The notes: generated from the letters alone by a model not told the origin. 9,168 nucleotides of DNA from Lutibacter sp. (GCA_003516285.1 DPCK01000076.1:2503-11670), one strand, 5' to 3'; numbered from the stretch's first letter, positions 1-6,219 are shown. Numbers and translations are program-made.

Positions 1-500
1 ATGGTTTCTCTGTAGAATGAAGTCATTTTCAGATCATCATTCACATAATTGTCCCCTTTTCTTTTTAGCATTTCCTGAACTAAAGAAGTAGCGTCTTTCA
101 CATTAATTTTAACTTCAGATAGTTCTTCAATATACGTTTCAAGCCTTACAACGGTATTGTCTTTATCAAAATCGGATAAACTGATCACTTTGCTGGTATA
201 GCCCAAAAATGAAACAGTCACCCTGCGGCCGGTAAATTTTTTTGGAACTTTCAACAAAAAATTACCTTGCGTATTGGTAATGGTGCTGATATTTGTTCCG
301 TTCACTAGCAATGTTGCGAATTCAAGCGGTTTTTTGGTTTTACTGTCGATTACAATTCCCCGATATTCATTAAATCCGATGGTATCATTGAGAATGATAT
401 TGTTTGCGTAGTTTGAATTTTGGAATCCGAAAATTAAAAGAAATAAAAAAAATGCATTTATTAAGAATTTTCTGGCTGAAAATGAACCCTGTTTTATCAT
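1..500 (-). CDS. Exported CarboxypepD_reg-like domain protein (N-terminal part, truncated by window edge)
   Basis: The first 166 residues of a protein read from an ATG at 500 leftwards, with no stop before the edge. Residues 1-32 look like a signal peptide: basic start, hydrophobic FLINAFFLFLLIFGF core, then a polar N-rich stretch. Residues about 46-122 form a carboxypeptidase-regulatory-like (CarboxypepD_reg) beta-sandwich: YRGIVID at the first strand, KPLEFATLLVNGT, the NTQGNF turn, VSFLGYTS, and a closing VRLE strand. The following EELSEVKI and the MTSFYRET motif at 159-166 resemble larger Bacteroidota surface proteins in which this domain precedes a longer C-terminal region not visible here. 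Family knowledge places such proteins in the periplasm or outer membrane; the function of this one is unknown. The leader is about 70 nt from the terminator of the upstream peptidase gene, so it is probably transcribed separately, but no convincing promoter was found. Confidence 0.85.
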   Translation of the reverse strand, partial: MIKQGSFSARKFLINAFFLFLLIFGFQNSNYANNIILNDTIGFNEYRGIVIDSKTKKPLEFATLLVNGTNISTITNTQGNFLLKVPKKFTGRRVTVSFLGYTSKVISLSDFDKDNTVVRLETYIEELSEVKINVKDATSLVQEMLKRKGDNYVNDDLKMTSFYRET

Positions 501-570
501 AACACACAAGTTTAAATTAAAATCATTAATTTGACCATCTAAGATACAATATTTTCAGTAATGATGAAAG

Positions 571-604
571 AAAAAAAAGGAACTGCATTGCTGCAATTCC
601 TTTT
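571..604 (-). terminator. Strong rho-independent terminator of the M3 peptidase gene
   Basis: Read on the minus strand, 604-592 and 587-575 form a 13-bp stem with a single G-U wobble and a four-base GCAA loop (591-588). The strand then runs into T residues down to 571. It starts 12 nt after the peptidase stop codon at 617-619. The plus strand has only a short T run after the stem, so termination is mainly in the minus direction. It separates the peptidase gene from the downstream carboxypeptidase-regulatory-like gene. Confidence 0.9.
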
Positions 605-616
605 AGGTTTTGATGG

Positions 617-2779
617 TCAAATTCCTTTTTCCGGAACAGGAAAACCGCGATCTCTAAGCAAAGCATCAATTTTGGCGTCTCGTCCTCTAAATTGTCTGAA
701 TGCTTCAGCAGGATCCACGGAATTTCTTGGCGCAAATAAATATTTTACCATTTTTGCCGCCAATTCTTTATCGTAAAAACCGTCCGGAGCTTCTTCAAAT
801 GCTTCTGAAGCATCTGCGGTAAGCACATCGGCCCACATATAGCCATAATAAGCGGTTGCATAACCTTCACCTGAAAAAACGTGTCCGAAATGAGGCGTGC
901 GATGGCGCATTACCAATTCTTTTGGCATATTCATTTCAGCTAAGGTTTCTTTTTCAAAAACAGCCACATCAATATTTGTTGGGTCGGCCAAATGAAATTT
1001 CATATCCATAATGGCAGAAGCCAAATATTCGGTAGTTGAAAATCCTTGGTTAAAAGTGGAGGATTTTTTGATTTTAGCAACCAAAGCTGCAGGAATTGCC
1101 TCGCCGGTTTTGTAGTGAACCAAAAATTGGTTGATTACTTTATCTGTTGAAAGCCAACGCTCTAAAACCTGAGATTGAAATTCGGTATAATCTCTTACGC
1201 CTCCATTAAGTGTTGGATATTTTACGTCTGCGGAAAAGAAATGCAAAGCGTGTCCAAATTCGTGCAGAAATGTGGTGGCATCATCCCAAGACACCAAAAC
1301 AGCTTCACCCGGAGCCGGTTTTACAAAATTTGAATTGTTTGATCCCAACACTGTTTTTTTGCCGTCGAAAGTTGAATAATCTCTGTAAGTTGTTGCCCAA
1401 GCGCCAGATCGTTTGCCTTGACGCGCAAATGGATCCAAATACCACAATCCGATATGTTCGCCGGTTGATTTGTTGGTCACTTCCCAAACTTTTACATCTT
1501 CGTGAAATACAGGGACAGATCCTTCCGGCACTGGCGTAAACTTGAAATTAAACACTTCATCGGCTACAAAAAACAACGCTTGGGTCAGGTTATCCAATTG
1601 TAAATATTGTTTTACTTCGTCAGAATCCAAATCGTATTTTTCTTTCCTCACTTTTTCTGAATAGTACTGATAGTCCCAAGGTTCAATGGTAATATTATCA
1701 TTGTTTTTATCGGCGATGGCTTGCATATCAGCAACTTCTTCCTTAACGCGGGCAATGGCTGAAGGCCAAACGGCATTCATAAGCGCCATCGCGTTTTCAG
1801 GCGTTTTCGCCATTCTGTTTTGCAAACGCCATTCAGCAAAATTATCATAACCTAAAAGAGCCACGCGCTCTTTTCTTAGTTTCAATATTTTGGCCACATT
1901 TTCTTTATTGTCAAATTGATCATTATTATCACAGCGTGAATAGTAGTTTTTCCAAACTTTTTCACGCAATTCCCTTTCATTGGAATAGGTTAAAAATGGG
2001 GCCATAGAAGATCTTGTATTGGTAATGGCATATTCAACTTCGCGACCTCTATCTTTTGCTGCTTTTTCAGCGGCTTTAACCATTGATTCCGACAATCCGC
2101 TTAATTGGTCTTTTGTTAAGTAAACCACATAATTTTCTTCGTCGGCTAAAATATTGTTGGAGAAATTGGTGTATATCGAAGAAAGTTCTTTATTAATGGC
2201 GGCATAACGCGCTTTTTTAACATCGTCCAATTCTGCTCCATCCATTGCGTATCTTTCGTAAATTAGTTTTACGACTCTTTGCTGATCTGTTTCTAACGGA
2301 TTTTTCAAAGAATTTTCATAAACTGTTTTAATTCTTTCGAATAATTTTTTGTTTTGGGAAATTTTTGAATTAAACTCCGACAAAATCGGAGCCATTTCAC
2401 CCTGAATTTTTCTGAATTCAGGCGAAGATAAATTGGAGCTCAAAATTCCGTAATATTTAAAAACGCGATCGAGCACTTCACCCGATTTTTCCATCATCAC
2501 AATGGTGTTTTCAAAAGTTGGCGCATCGGTATTTTTGGTGATGGCATCAATTTCTGCCAAATTTAAAGCCATACCTTTTTCCAAAGCAGGTTTAATATCC
2601 TGAAGGTTCATTTTGTCAAAAGATGGAACGCCGCCATAAGGACCTGTCCATTTTTCCAATAACACATTGTTGGTTTGCATAGTTGCTGTTTTTTCTTTGA
2701 TTTGGGCAAAGGTTGTTGAAACGATTAAAGTGAAAAAAACAAATGATTTTAACGTTTTTACCATAAAATATTTATTCAT
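617..2779 (-). CDS. dcp: Exported M3-family zinc metallopeptidase (peptidyl-dipeptidase Dcp-like)
   Basis: 720 residues. The zinc site is HEFGH at 506-510 (H506, catalytic E507, H510), with the probable third ligand E533 in RDYTEFQSQ. The substrate-binding region is HVFSGEGYATAYYGYMW at 633-649; its H633, Y640, Y644 and Y647 align with the catalytic His/Tyr set of thimet oligopeptidase. These mark a complete M3A peptidase. Family members such as Dcp trim C-terminal dipeptides or degrade oligopeptides. The N-terminus, with a hydrophobic SFVFFTLIVSTTFA core and likely cleavage after A25, indicates export to the periplasm, unlike cytoplasmic E. coli Dcp. Length fits Dcp plus a signal peptide. 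M1 is taken as start; M6 would also leave a working signal peptide and cannot be excluded. The gene seems monocistronic, between a possible promoter at 2837-2844 and the terminator at 571-604. Assignment to M3 is firm; dipeptidyl specificity is inferred. Confidence 0.95.
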   Translation of the reverse strand: MNKYFMVKTLKSFVFFTLIVSTTFAQIKEKTATMQTNNVLLEKWTGPYGGVPSFDKMNLQDIKPALEKGMALNLAEIDAITKNTDAPTFENTIVMMEKSGEVLDRVFKYYGILSSNLSSPEFRKIQGEMAPILSEFNSKISQNKKLFERIKTVYENSLKNPLETDQQRVVKLIYERYAMDGAELDDVKKARYAAINKELSSIYTNFSNNILADEENYVVYLTKDQLSGLSESMVKAAEKAAKDRGREVEYAITNTRSSMAPFLTYSNERELREKVWKNYYSRCDNNDQFDNKENVAKILKLRKERVALLGYDNFAEWRLQNRMAKTPENAMALMNAVWPSAIARVKEEVADMQAIADKNNDNITIEPWDYQYYSEKVRKEKYDLDSDEVKQYLQLDNLTQALFFVADEVFNFKFTPVPEGSVPVFHEDVKVWEVTNKSTGEHIGLWYLDPFARQGKRSGAWATTYRDYSTFDGKKTVLGSNNSNFVKPAPGEAVLVSWDDATTFLHEFGHALHFFSADVKYPTLNGGVRDYTEFQSQVLERWLSTDKVINQFLVHYKTGEAIPAALVAKIKKSSTFNQGFSTTEYLASAIMDMKFHLADPTNIDVAVFEKETLAEMNMPKELVMRHRTPHFGHVFSGEGYATAYYGYMWADVLTADASEAFEEAPDGFYDKELAAKMVKYLFAPRNSVDPAEAFRQFRGRDAKIDALLRDRGFPVPEKGI

Positions 2780-2836
2780 ATCAGGTTGAATTTTAAAGGA
2801 TTATTTTTATTGAAAAGCTCGGTTGTTAATGTTTTT

Positions 2837-2844
2837 CAAATTTA
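2837..2844 (-). promoter_or_regulatory. Possible -7 box of the M3 peptidase gene
   Basis: The minus strand reads TAAATTTG here, matching the Bacteroidota TAnnTTTG box, about 58 nt ahead of the peptidase start. No TTG lies at the usual 17-23 nt spacing (the nearest is 12 nt away), so support is partial. Confidence 0.4.
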
Positions 2845-2984
2845 ATTATTTTAAAGCAATAATTTTCTATCTAACAGTAGTTTAGATTCGTTTTAAAGTA
2901 CTGTTAATTTAGTTGAATTGCAACGTTGACCTATCGATTGAAATAAATAAAATTTTTTAAAAATATAATAAAAATTGGCAGGGC

Positions 2985-3425
2985 TTATATTTGGAAATTA
3001 AAACTTGGACTAATACTTTTCCTTGCAATAATAACAATTATACCCACAACAACTAGTGGTATGCCAATAGTGGCAAGCGTTGACATTGTTTTGTTTTGAA
3101 GATGAATATTATTTAACTGATCATTTCTCAATAATATTTTTACATTTTTTTGGTCTTTTGTGTCTTCTACAATTTGGGCAGATAATAAATCTGCAGTAAC
3201 AGATTTCCATTTTGTAATTCCGTAGATATTGCCATTTTCTCTTTGCAATTCCTGAAATTCATAATTGTCTTCTGTTTCTGAAGCTAATTTAATTTTGACA
3301 TTTGATTGTATAGCTTCATCAATACTAGCGGTACTTGAATGATAAACGCTGCAACTTTGTTGTAAAAAGGTAAATGCAAGCAATAGGGAAATCAATCTTA
3401 AATGTTTGCGTATTGTTTTCATCAT
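2985..3425 (-). CDS. Small predicted lipoprotein of unknown function with a C-terminal hydrophobic segment
   Basis: 146 residues; no family recognised. The N-terminus has a basic stretch (KTIRKHLR), a hydrophobic core (LISLLLAFTF) and a lipobox-like LQQSC with the candidate lipidated cysteine at C25, in the relaxed form common in Bacteroidota. Residues 30-110 are polar and look beta-rich: VKIKLAS, YEFQELQ, NIYGITKW, VKILLRN, followed by the HLQNKTMST linker. Residues about 115-134 (LATIGIPLVVVGIIVIIA) form a convincing transmembrane helix followed by a short basic then polar tail. A protein with both a lipid anchor and a C-terminal membrane helix is unusual. The start is M1 or M2, preceded by a TTTAAAACTTACG leader that supplies an A-rich ribosome site. 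Two tandem palindromes lie 50-90 nt upstream. It has its own intergenic regions on both sides, so is probably monocistronic. Confidence 0.75.
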   Translation of the reverse strand: MMKTIRKHLRLISLLLAFTFLQQSCSVYHSSTASIDEAIQSNVKIKLASETEDNYEFQELQRENGNIYGITKWKSVTADLLSAQIVEDTKDQKNVKILLRNDQLNNIHLQNKTMSTLATIGIPLVVVGIIVIIARKSISPSFNFQI

Positions 3426-3444
3426 CGTAAGTTTTAAAGTTTTA

Positions 3445-3460
3445 CTTAAATTTATTTAAG
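3445..3460. repeat. AT-rich palindrome in the leader of the lipoprotein gene
   Basis: CTTAAAT and ATTTAAG arms of 7 bp are separated by two bases, 20 nt ahead of the lipoprotein start. It could be a weak leader hairpin or protein site, but such AT-only dyads arise easily by chance in this composition. Confidence 0.3.
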
Positions 3461-3475
3461 AAACTGCATTAATAA

Positions 3476-3512
3476 ATTGATGGTTATCAATAGCTAAGAT
3501 GATTGTTATCAT
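3476..3512. promoter_or_regulatory. Tandem operator-like palindromes upstream of the lipoprotein gene
   Basis: Two similar dyads sit side by side: ATTGAT-GGTT-ATCAAT at 3476-3491 and ATGAT-TGTT-ATCAT at 3499-3512. Both contain TGATnGTTATCA, identical at 11 of 12 positions, in the same orientation. Their centres are 22 bp apart, close to two helical turns, as expected for a repressor or activator binding two adjacent sites. They lie 50-90 nt upstream of the lipoprotein start. The bound protein is unknown and no clear TAnnTTTG box was found nearby. Confidence 0.45.
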
Positions 3513-3573
3513 TAAAAAATAAAGAAAATAAGATTTTTGATTTTAGCTTTATTGTAGGCTGCGGCTTTTTTAA

Positions 3574-4017
3574 TTAAAAACGAATTTGTTCTTTCTTCAT
3601 AAAATTTAAATAAAACTTGGTTCCTTTTCCCGCCACACTGTCGTTTTTTATGACAATCGGGGTGCATTCCGACTTTGACATCAGACCATTTTGATCTTTA
3701 GGTGTGGAGAAATACCATAAAATAGTGATTTCATTTTTGGCTTTATCGGTGGTTATTTTTGTAAACTCCGGCTGTTTGAACAATTGGCTCAAAGGTTTCA
3801 TTTTGCCAATTTTTGGCACTTTTACAATGATGGAAGCGCCCATAATTTCTTTTACTTGAACAAGGCTATGGCCAATTTCTATGCTGGAAATTTTGGTGTT
3901 TTGCTCTGTTAGGAATTCACTAAAAGTATTGTAATTTTTTTCTGTGGTTTCCTGTGAATACAAAGAGCCAGAAAATATTAAAAAAATTAAAGCAATGAAG
4001 ATAATTGGTCTTTTCAT
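3574..4017 (-). CDS. Small exported protein of unknown function (possible BamE/SmpA-like fold)
   Basis: 147 residues when started at the ATG at 4017. The reading frame stays open to an ATG at 4092, but the inner start gives a proper signal peptide: MKRP, then hydrophobic IIFIALIFLIFSGSLYS, with cleavage near Q22. The 25 extra residues would bury this, and a promoter-like element lies inside that extension. The mature part contains IEIGHSLVQVKEIMG at 46-60, which resembles the G-x-S-x-x-x-V-x-x-x-x-G helix opening of BamE/SmpA-like lipoprotein folds. Beta-like segments follow: EITILWYFST at 96-105, then a C-terminal TPIVIKNDSVAGKG strand. BamE-type domains often end in just such a 'variable expressed, then glycine' strand, but this is fold-level inference only. 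There is no lipobox. It probably acts in the periplasm; its role is unknown. Confidence 0.75.
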   Translation of the reverse strand: MKRPIIFIALIFLIFSGSLYSQETTEKNYNTFSEFLTEQNTKISSIEIGHSLVQVKEIMGASIIVKVPKIGKMKPLSQLFKQPEFTKITTDKAKNEITILWYFSTPKDQNGLMSKSECTPIVIKNDSVAGKGTKFYLNFMKKEQIRF

Positions 4018-4021
4018 TAAG

Positions 4022-4049
4022 CCAAGATACAAAAAAACCTTAAAATCAA
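4022..4049 (-). promoter_or_regulatory. Promoter-like element directly ahead of the small exported protein
   Basis: The minus strand has TTG at 4049-4047, a 17-nt spacer, then TATCTTGG at 4029-4022. This is one base off TAnnTTTG. The box ends only four bases before the ATG at 4017, so a transcript from it would start at or inside that codon. It is either a leaderless transcript or a misleading match. Confidence 0.4.
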
Positions 4050-4106
4050 TAATGTAGGATAATTCTTGATAAATTGTTTGTTTTTTACTCAATCTGCTGA
4101 TTAACT

Positions 4107-4143
4107 AAATAAAAAAAGAAATCACATCTAAGCAATTTCTTTT
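4107..4143 (-). terminator. Probable lysS terminator (AT-rich stem)
   Basis: On the minus strand AAAAGAAAT (4143-4135) pairs perfectly with ATTTCTTTT (4122-4114) over 9 bp around a 12-base loop, and continues into a T-rich tail to about 4107. It lies some 60 nt past the lysS stop, after the nested palindrome. The stem is weak in G+C, so efficiency is uncertain. Confidence 0.6.
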
Positions 4144-4153
4144 CTAATATGAG

Positions 4154-4195
4154 ATTCTGAAACAAGCCTGCCTGCTGGACAGGCAGGTTCAGAAT
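4154..4195. repeat. Nested palindromic repeat downstream of lysS
   Basis: The outer arms are ATTCTGAA (4154-4161) and TTCAGAAT (4188-4195). Inside lies a second perfect dyad, CCTGCCTG (4167-4174) and CAGGCAGG (4180-4187), around CTGGA. The five bases ACAAG at 4162-4166 have no partner. Removing the inner 21 bp (4167-4187) leaves ATTCTGAAACAAG joined to TTCAGAAT, itself a compact dyad of the kind dispersed in flavobacterial intergenic regions. It looks like one small palindromic element lodged in another. It may add to termination of lysS on the minus strand. Confidence 0.8.
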
Positions 4196-4205
4196 GATGT
4201 CTTTT

Positions 4206-5903
4206 TTATTTTCCCAGCTCCACAAACAATCCTTCTTCGGTATTATTTATTTTAGCTAAGTGCTTTTTGGTCAGATCTTTAATGGTTTTGTCCCATTTTT
4301 TATTGCTGAAGCCCGATTGCGTTTTTAAGTCAATCAAAAGCATTGGAGAATTTGCTTTTAAAATGTGGAAAATTGCCTTTTCATCTTCGCTCATTTCAAC
4401 CGCTTTTTTCTCTGGTCTCATTTGTGGAAAGAAAAGCACTTCTTGAATAGAGCTGTTGTTGGTCATAAACATCACCAAACGGTCGATACCAATTCCGATG
4501 CCTGATGTTGGCGGCATTCCGTATTCCAAAGCGCGTAAAAAATCCTGATCTATAAACATCGCTTCATCATCACCTTTTTCGGTCAATTTCAGTTGTTCTT
4601 CAAAACGTAAGCGTTGTTCAATCGGATCGTTTAACTCGGAGTAAGCATTCGCTAGTTCTTTACCGTTTACCATCAATTCGAAACGCTCGGTTAAAGCAGG
4701 ATTTGTGCGATGTTCTTTGGTGAGCGGACTCATTTCTTTCGGATAATCCGTAATAAATGTTGGCTGAATATAGTGGTGCTCACATTTTGATCCGAACAAT
4801 TCATCGATCAATTTGCCTACTCCCATCGTTTCATCAACAGCAACATCCACTTTTTTGCAAACTTCTTTTAATTCATTTTCTGTCATTCCGGCAACATCAA
4901 AACCGGTATGAATTTTTATGGCTTCCAATATAGGAACTCTTGGATAAGGCGCCTTAAAACTCACCCTATTTTCACCTATTTTAACTTCGGTGGTTCCATT
5001 GCTGTCCATTGCCACTTTTTCCAACAATTCCTCTGTCATATTCATCATCCAATGGTAATCTTTGTAAGCCACATACAATTCCATCACGGTAAATTCAGGA
5101 TTGTGGGTTCTGTCCATTCCTTCATTTCTGAAATCTTTGGAGAACTCATAAACGGCATCAAATCCGCCAACAATCAATCTTTTTAAGTACAATTCGTTGG
5201 CAATTCTCAAATACAAAGGCATATCCAAGGCATTGTGATGCGTTTTAAATGGACGAGCGGCCGCACCACCCGGAATTGGCTGTAATATTGGTGTTTCCAC
5301 TTCCAAATAATCTCTTTTATTAAAGAAATCACGAATGGAATTGGTGATTTTTGTGCGTTTTATGAAGGTTTCTTTAACGTGATCGTTTACAATTAAATCC
5401 ACATATCGTTGGCGATATCTTAATTCGGCATCAGAAAAAGCATCATGCACTTTTCCGTCGGCATCCGTTTTAACCACAGGAAGCGGACGCAAACTTTTTG
5501 AAAGTACGGTAAGTTCTTTAACATTAACCGATTCCTCGCCAACTTTCGTTTTAAAAACTTCACCTTTTATGCCAATAATATCGCCCATATCCAATAATTT
5601 TTTAAATACGGTGTTGTACATCGTTCCTTCAGCATCAGAAGAAATTTCATCGCGATTGATGTAAATTTGCATTCTTCCGCTGGCATCTTTTAACTCGGCA
5701 AAAGAAGCTTTTCCCATAATCCTTCTACTCATCATTCTTCCGGCCAAAACAACTTCTTTTCCTTCAAAAGACTCAAAATTTTCCAAGATTTCCTTTATGT
5801 TTGCTGTGGTTTTAAATTCATTCGCAGGATAAGGGTTTATGCCCAATTCACGTAGTTTCTGTAAGGATTCTCTTCTGATTATTTCGAGTGGTGATAATTG
5901 CAT
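4206..5903 (-). CDS. lysS: Lysyl-tRNA synthetase, class II
   Basis: 565 residues. Charges tRNA-Lys with lysine using ATP in the cytoplasm. An N-terminal OB-fold (about 50-140: EVVLAGRMMSRRIMGKASFAELKD, then MQIYINRD and GDIIGIKGEVF) binds the anticodon. The class II core follows: motif 1 around RDYLEVETPIL with GGAAARPF, motif 2 FRNEGMDRTHNPEF starting at F258 with catalytic R259, and motif 3 GIGIGIDRLVM with R475. MVNGKELANAYSELNDP is the typical LysRS segment between motifs 2 and 3. After the FFPQMRP end of the core (R496-P497) there is an extension of about 67 residues with a helix-rich, basic C-terminus. E. coli LysS ends near the same point; longer versions are usual in Bacteroidota. The start is supported by a TTTTAAAACACC leader and a promoter 39 nt upstream. 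It is transcribed alone, divergently from the candidate small RNA. Confidence 0.98.
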   Translation of the reverse strand: MQLSPLEIIRRESLQKLRELGINPYPANEFKTTANIKEILENFESFEGKEVVLAGRMMSRRIMGKASFAELKDASGRMQIYINRDEISSDAEGTMYNTVFKKLLDMGDIIGIKGEVFKTKVGEESVNVKELTVLSKSLRPLPVVKTDADGKVHDAFSDAELRYRQRYVDLIVNDHVKETFIKRTKITNSIRDFFNKRDYLEVETPILQPIPGGAAARPFKTHHNALDMPLYLRIANELYLKRLIVGGFDAVYEFSKDFRNEGMDRTHNPEFTVMELYVAYKDYHWMMNMTEELLEKVAMDSNGTTEVKIGENRVSFKAPYPRVPILEAIKIHTGFDVAGMTENELKEVCKKVDVAVDETMGVGKLIDELFGSKCEHHYIQPTFITDYPKEMSPLTKEHRTNPALTERFELMVNGKELANAYSELNDPIEQRLRFEEQLKLTEKGDDEAMFIDQDFLRALEYGMPPTSGIGIGIDRLVMFMTNNSSIQEVLFFPQMRPEKKAVEMSEDEKAIFHILKANSPMLLIDLKTQSGFSNKKWDKTIKDLTKKHLAKINNTEEGLFVELGK

Positions 5904-5941
5904 TTCAAGGTGTTTTAAAATTACTTTTTATTGATCGGGAG

Positions 5942-5973
5942 CAAAGATACAATCAATTCAGAAAAATAGGCAA
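5942..5973 (-). promoter_or_regulatory. lysS promoter
   Basis: The minus strand reads TTG at 5973-5971, a 21-nt spacer, then TATCTTTG at 5949-5942, an exact match to the Bacteroidota TTG-N17-23-TAnnTTTG promoter. Transcription would begin near 5936, giving a leader of roughly 33 nt that contains the TTTTAAAA ribosome site of lysS. Confidence 0.85.
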
Positions 5974-5998
5974 TTTAGAAAGAAAAAGTGTTTGGAAT

Positions 5999-6027
5999 TT
6001 GAAATCAAAAAAAAATTAATATATTTG
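5999..6027 (+). promoter_or_regulatory. Promoter of the candidate small RNA
   Basis: TTTG ending at 6001 (TTG 5999-6001), an 18-nt spacer, and TATATTTG at 6020-6027 give a perfect Bacteroidota promoter on the plus strand. Its upstream element is only 25 bp from that of lysS, so the two promoters are back-to-back. No plus-strand protein gene follows for more than 800 bp; a terminator follows within about 75-100 nt instead. Confidence 0.75.
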
Positions 6028-6031
6028 CGTA

Positions 6032-6128
6032 TCGCTGTGTTGGCGATTTAGTTGTGTTGTTTTGGCGTTTTTAACGCCAGGTTTTTTAAACCAATGGAAA
6101 GCTTCCCGAAATCCGGGACGCTTTTTTT
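6032..6128 (+). ncRNA. Candidate stand-alone small RNA, about 95-100 nt
   Basis: The stretch is bounded by a perfect promoter box (ends 6027) and a rho-independent terminator (6098-6130). In between are consecutive small stems: ATCGC/GCGAT at 6031-6035 and 6043-6047 around a 7-base loop; TGGCGTT/AACGCCA at 6063-6069 and 6073-6079 around TTT; and GGTTT/AAACC at 6080-6084 and 6088-6092 around TTT. The last two overlap by no base and could stack. No open frame with a ribosome site lies inside. It lacks the GGAA-loop core of SRP RNA, is too short for 6S RNA or tmRNA, and shows no tRNA shape. The exact 5' end is uncertain by a few bases and may clip the first stem. Whether it matches a known flavobacterial RNA family cannot be judged here. 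Confidence 0.6.
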
Positions 6129-6130
6129 AT
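6098..6130 (+). terminator. Rho-independent terminator of the candidate small RNA
   Basis: AAAGC and TCCCG (6098-6102, 6104-6108) pair with CGGGA and GCTTT (6114-6118, 6120-6124) around AAATC, with one T/C mismatch in the stem. Seven T residues at 6122-6128 follow directly. A textbook intrinsic terminator on the plus strand. On the minus strand the stem is preceded by A residues and followed only by short A/T, so it could act in reverse only weakly. Confidence 0.88.
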
Positions 6131-6137
6131 TCCCCAT

Positions 6138-6155
6138 TGTCTGCTTTGGCGGACA
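6138..6155. repeat. Small hairpin repeat
   Basis: TGTCTGC and GCGGACA form a 7-bp stem with one T-G wobble around TTTG. It abuts the next hairpin without a spacer. Dyads of this composition recur between flavobacterial genes; no gene is attached to it. Confidence 0.6.
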
Positions 6156-6172
6156 TTTCCCCGAAGGGGAAA
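6156..6172. repeat. Perfect hairpin downstream of the DUF456 gene
   Basis: TTTCCCC and GGGGAAA form a perfect 7-bp stem around GAA. It lies 47 nt beyond the DUF456 stop on the minus strand. No T run follows on either strand, so it is not a canonical terminator, but it could protect a transcript end or act as a REP-like element. Confidence 0.6.
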
Positions 6173-6219
6173 ACTTGAGGCCATTTATCTTTTCAGTAAA
6201 AAATCAATCTTTTTATCTC

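Larger units (their letters stand above)
5904..6219. other. 316-bp intergenic region without a protein gene
   Basis: Between the starts/ends of lysS and the DUF456 gene. It holds, from left: the lysS leader and promoter, a back-to-back plus-strand promoter, a hairpin-rich candidate small RNA with terminator, and two more hairpins. An 84-codon plus-strand frame from 6052 crosses the terminator and the DUF456 gene antisense, and has no ribosome site, so is not taken as a gene. Confidence 0.7.

Noticed and set aside
539..546. TATCTTAG on the minus strand as promoter of the truncated CarboxypepD_reg gene
   Set aside because: It differs from TAnnTTTG and has no TTG at 17-23 nt upstream, so it is too weak to list.
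2794..2898. Repeated TTTTAAAG octamers near 2792, 2850 and 2891
   Set aside because: Spacing is irregular, and A/T octamers of this kind are expected by chance in such AT-rich intergenic DNA.
2984..2991. TATATTTG match on the plus strand
   Set aside because: It lies at the 3' end of the minus-strand lipoprotein gene, has no upstream TTG at the right distance, and no plus-strand gene follows.
4018..4092. N-terminal extension of the small exported protein to the ATG at 4092
   Set aside because: It would hide a good signal peptide starting at 4017, and the extension covers a promoter-like element and runs up to the lysS terminator region.
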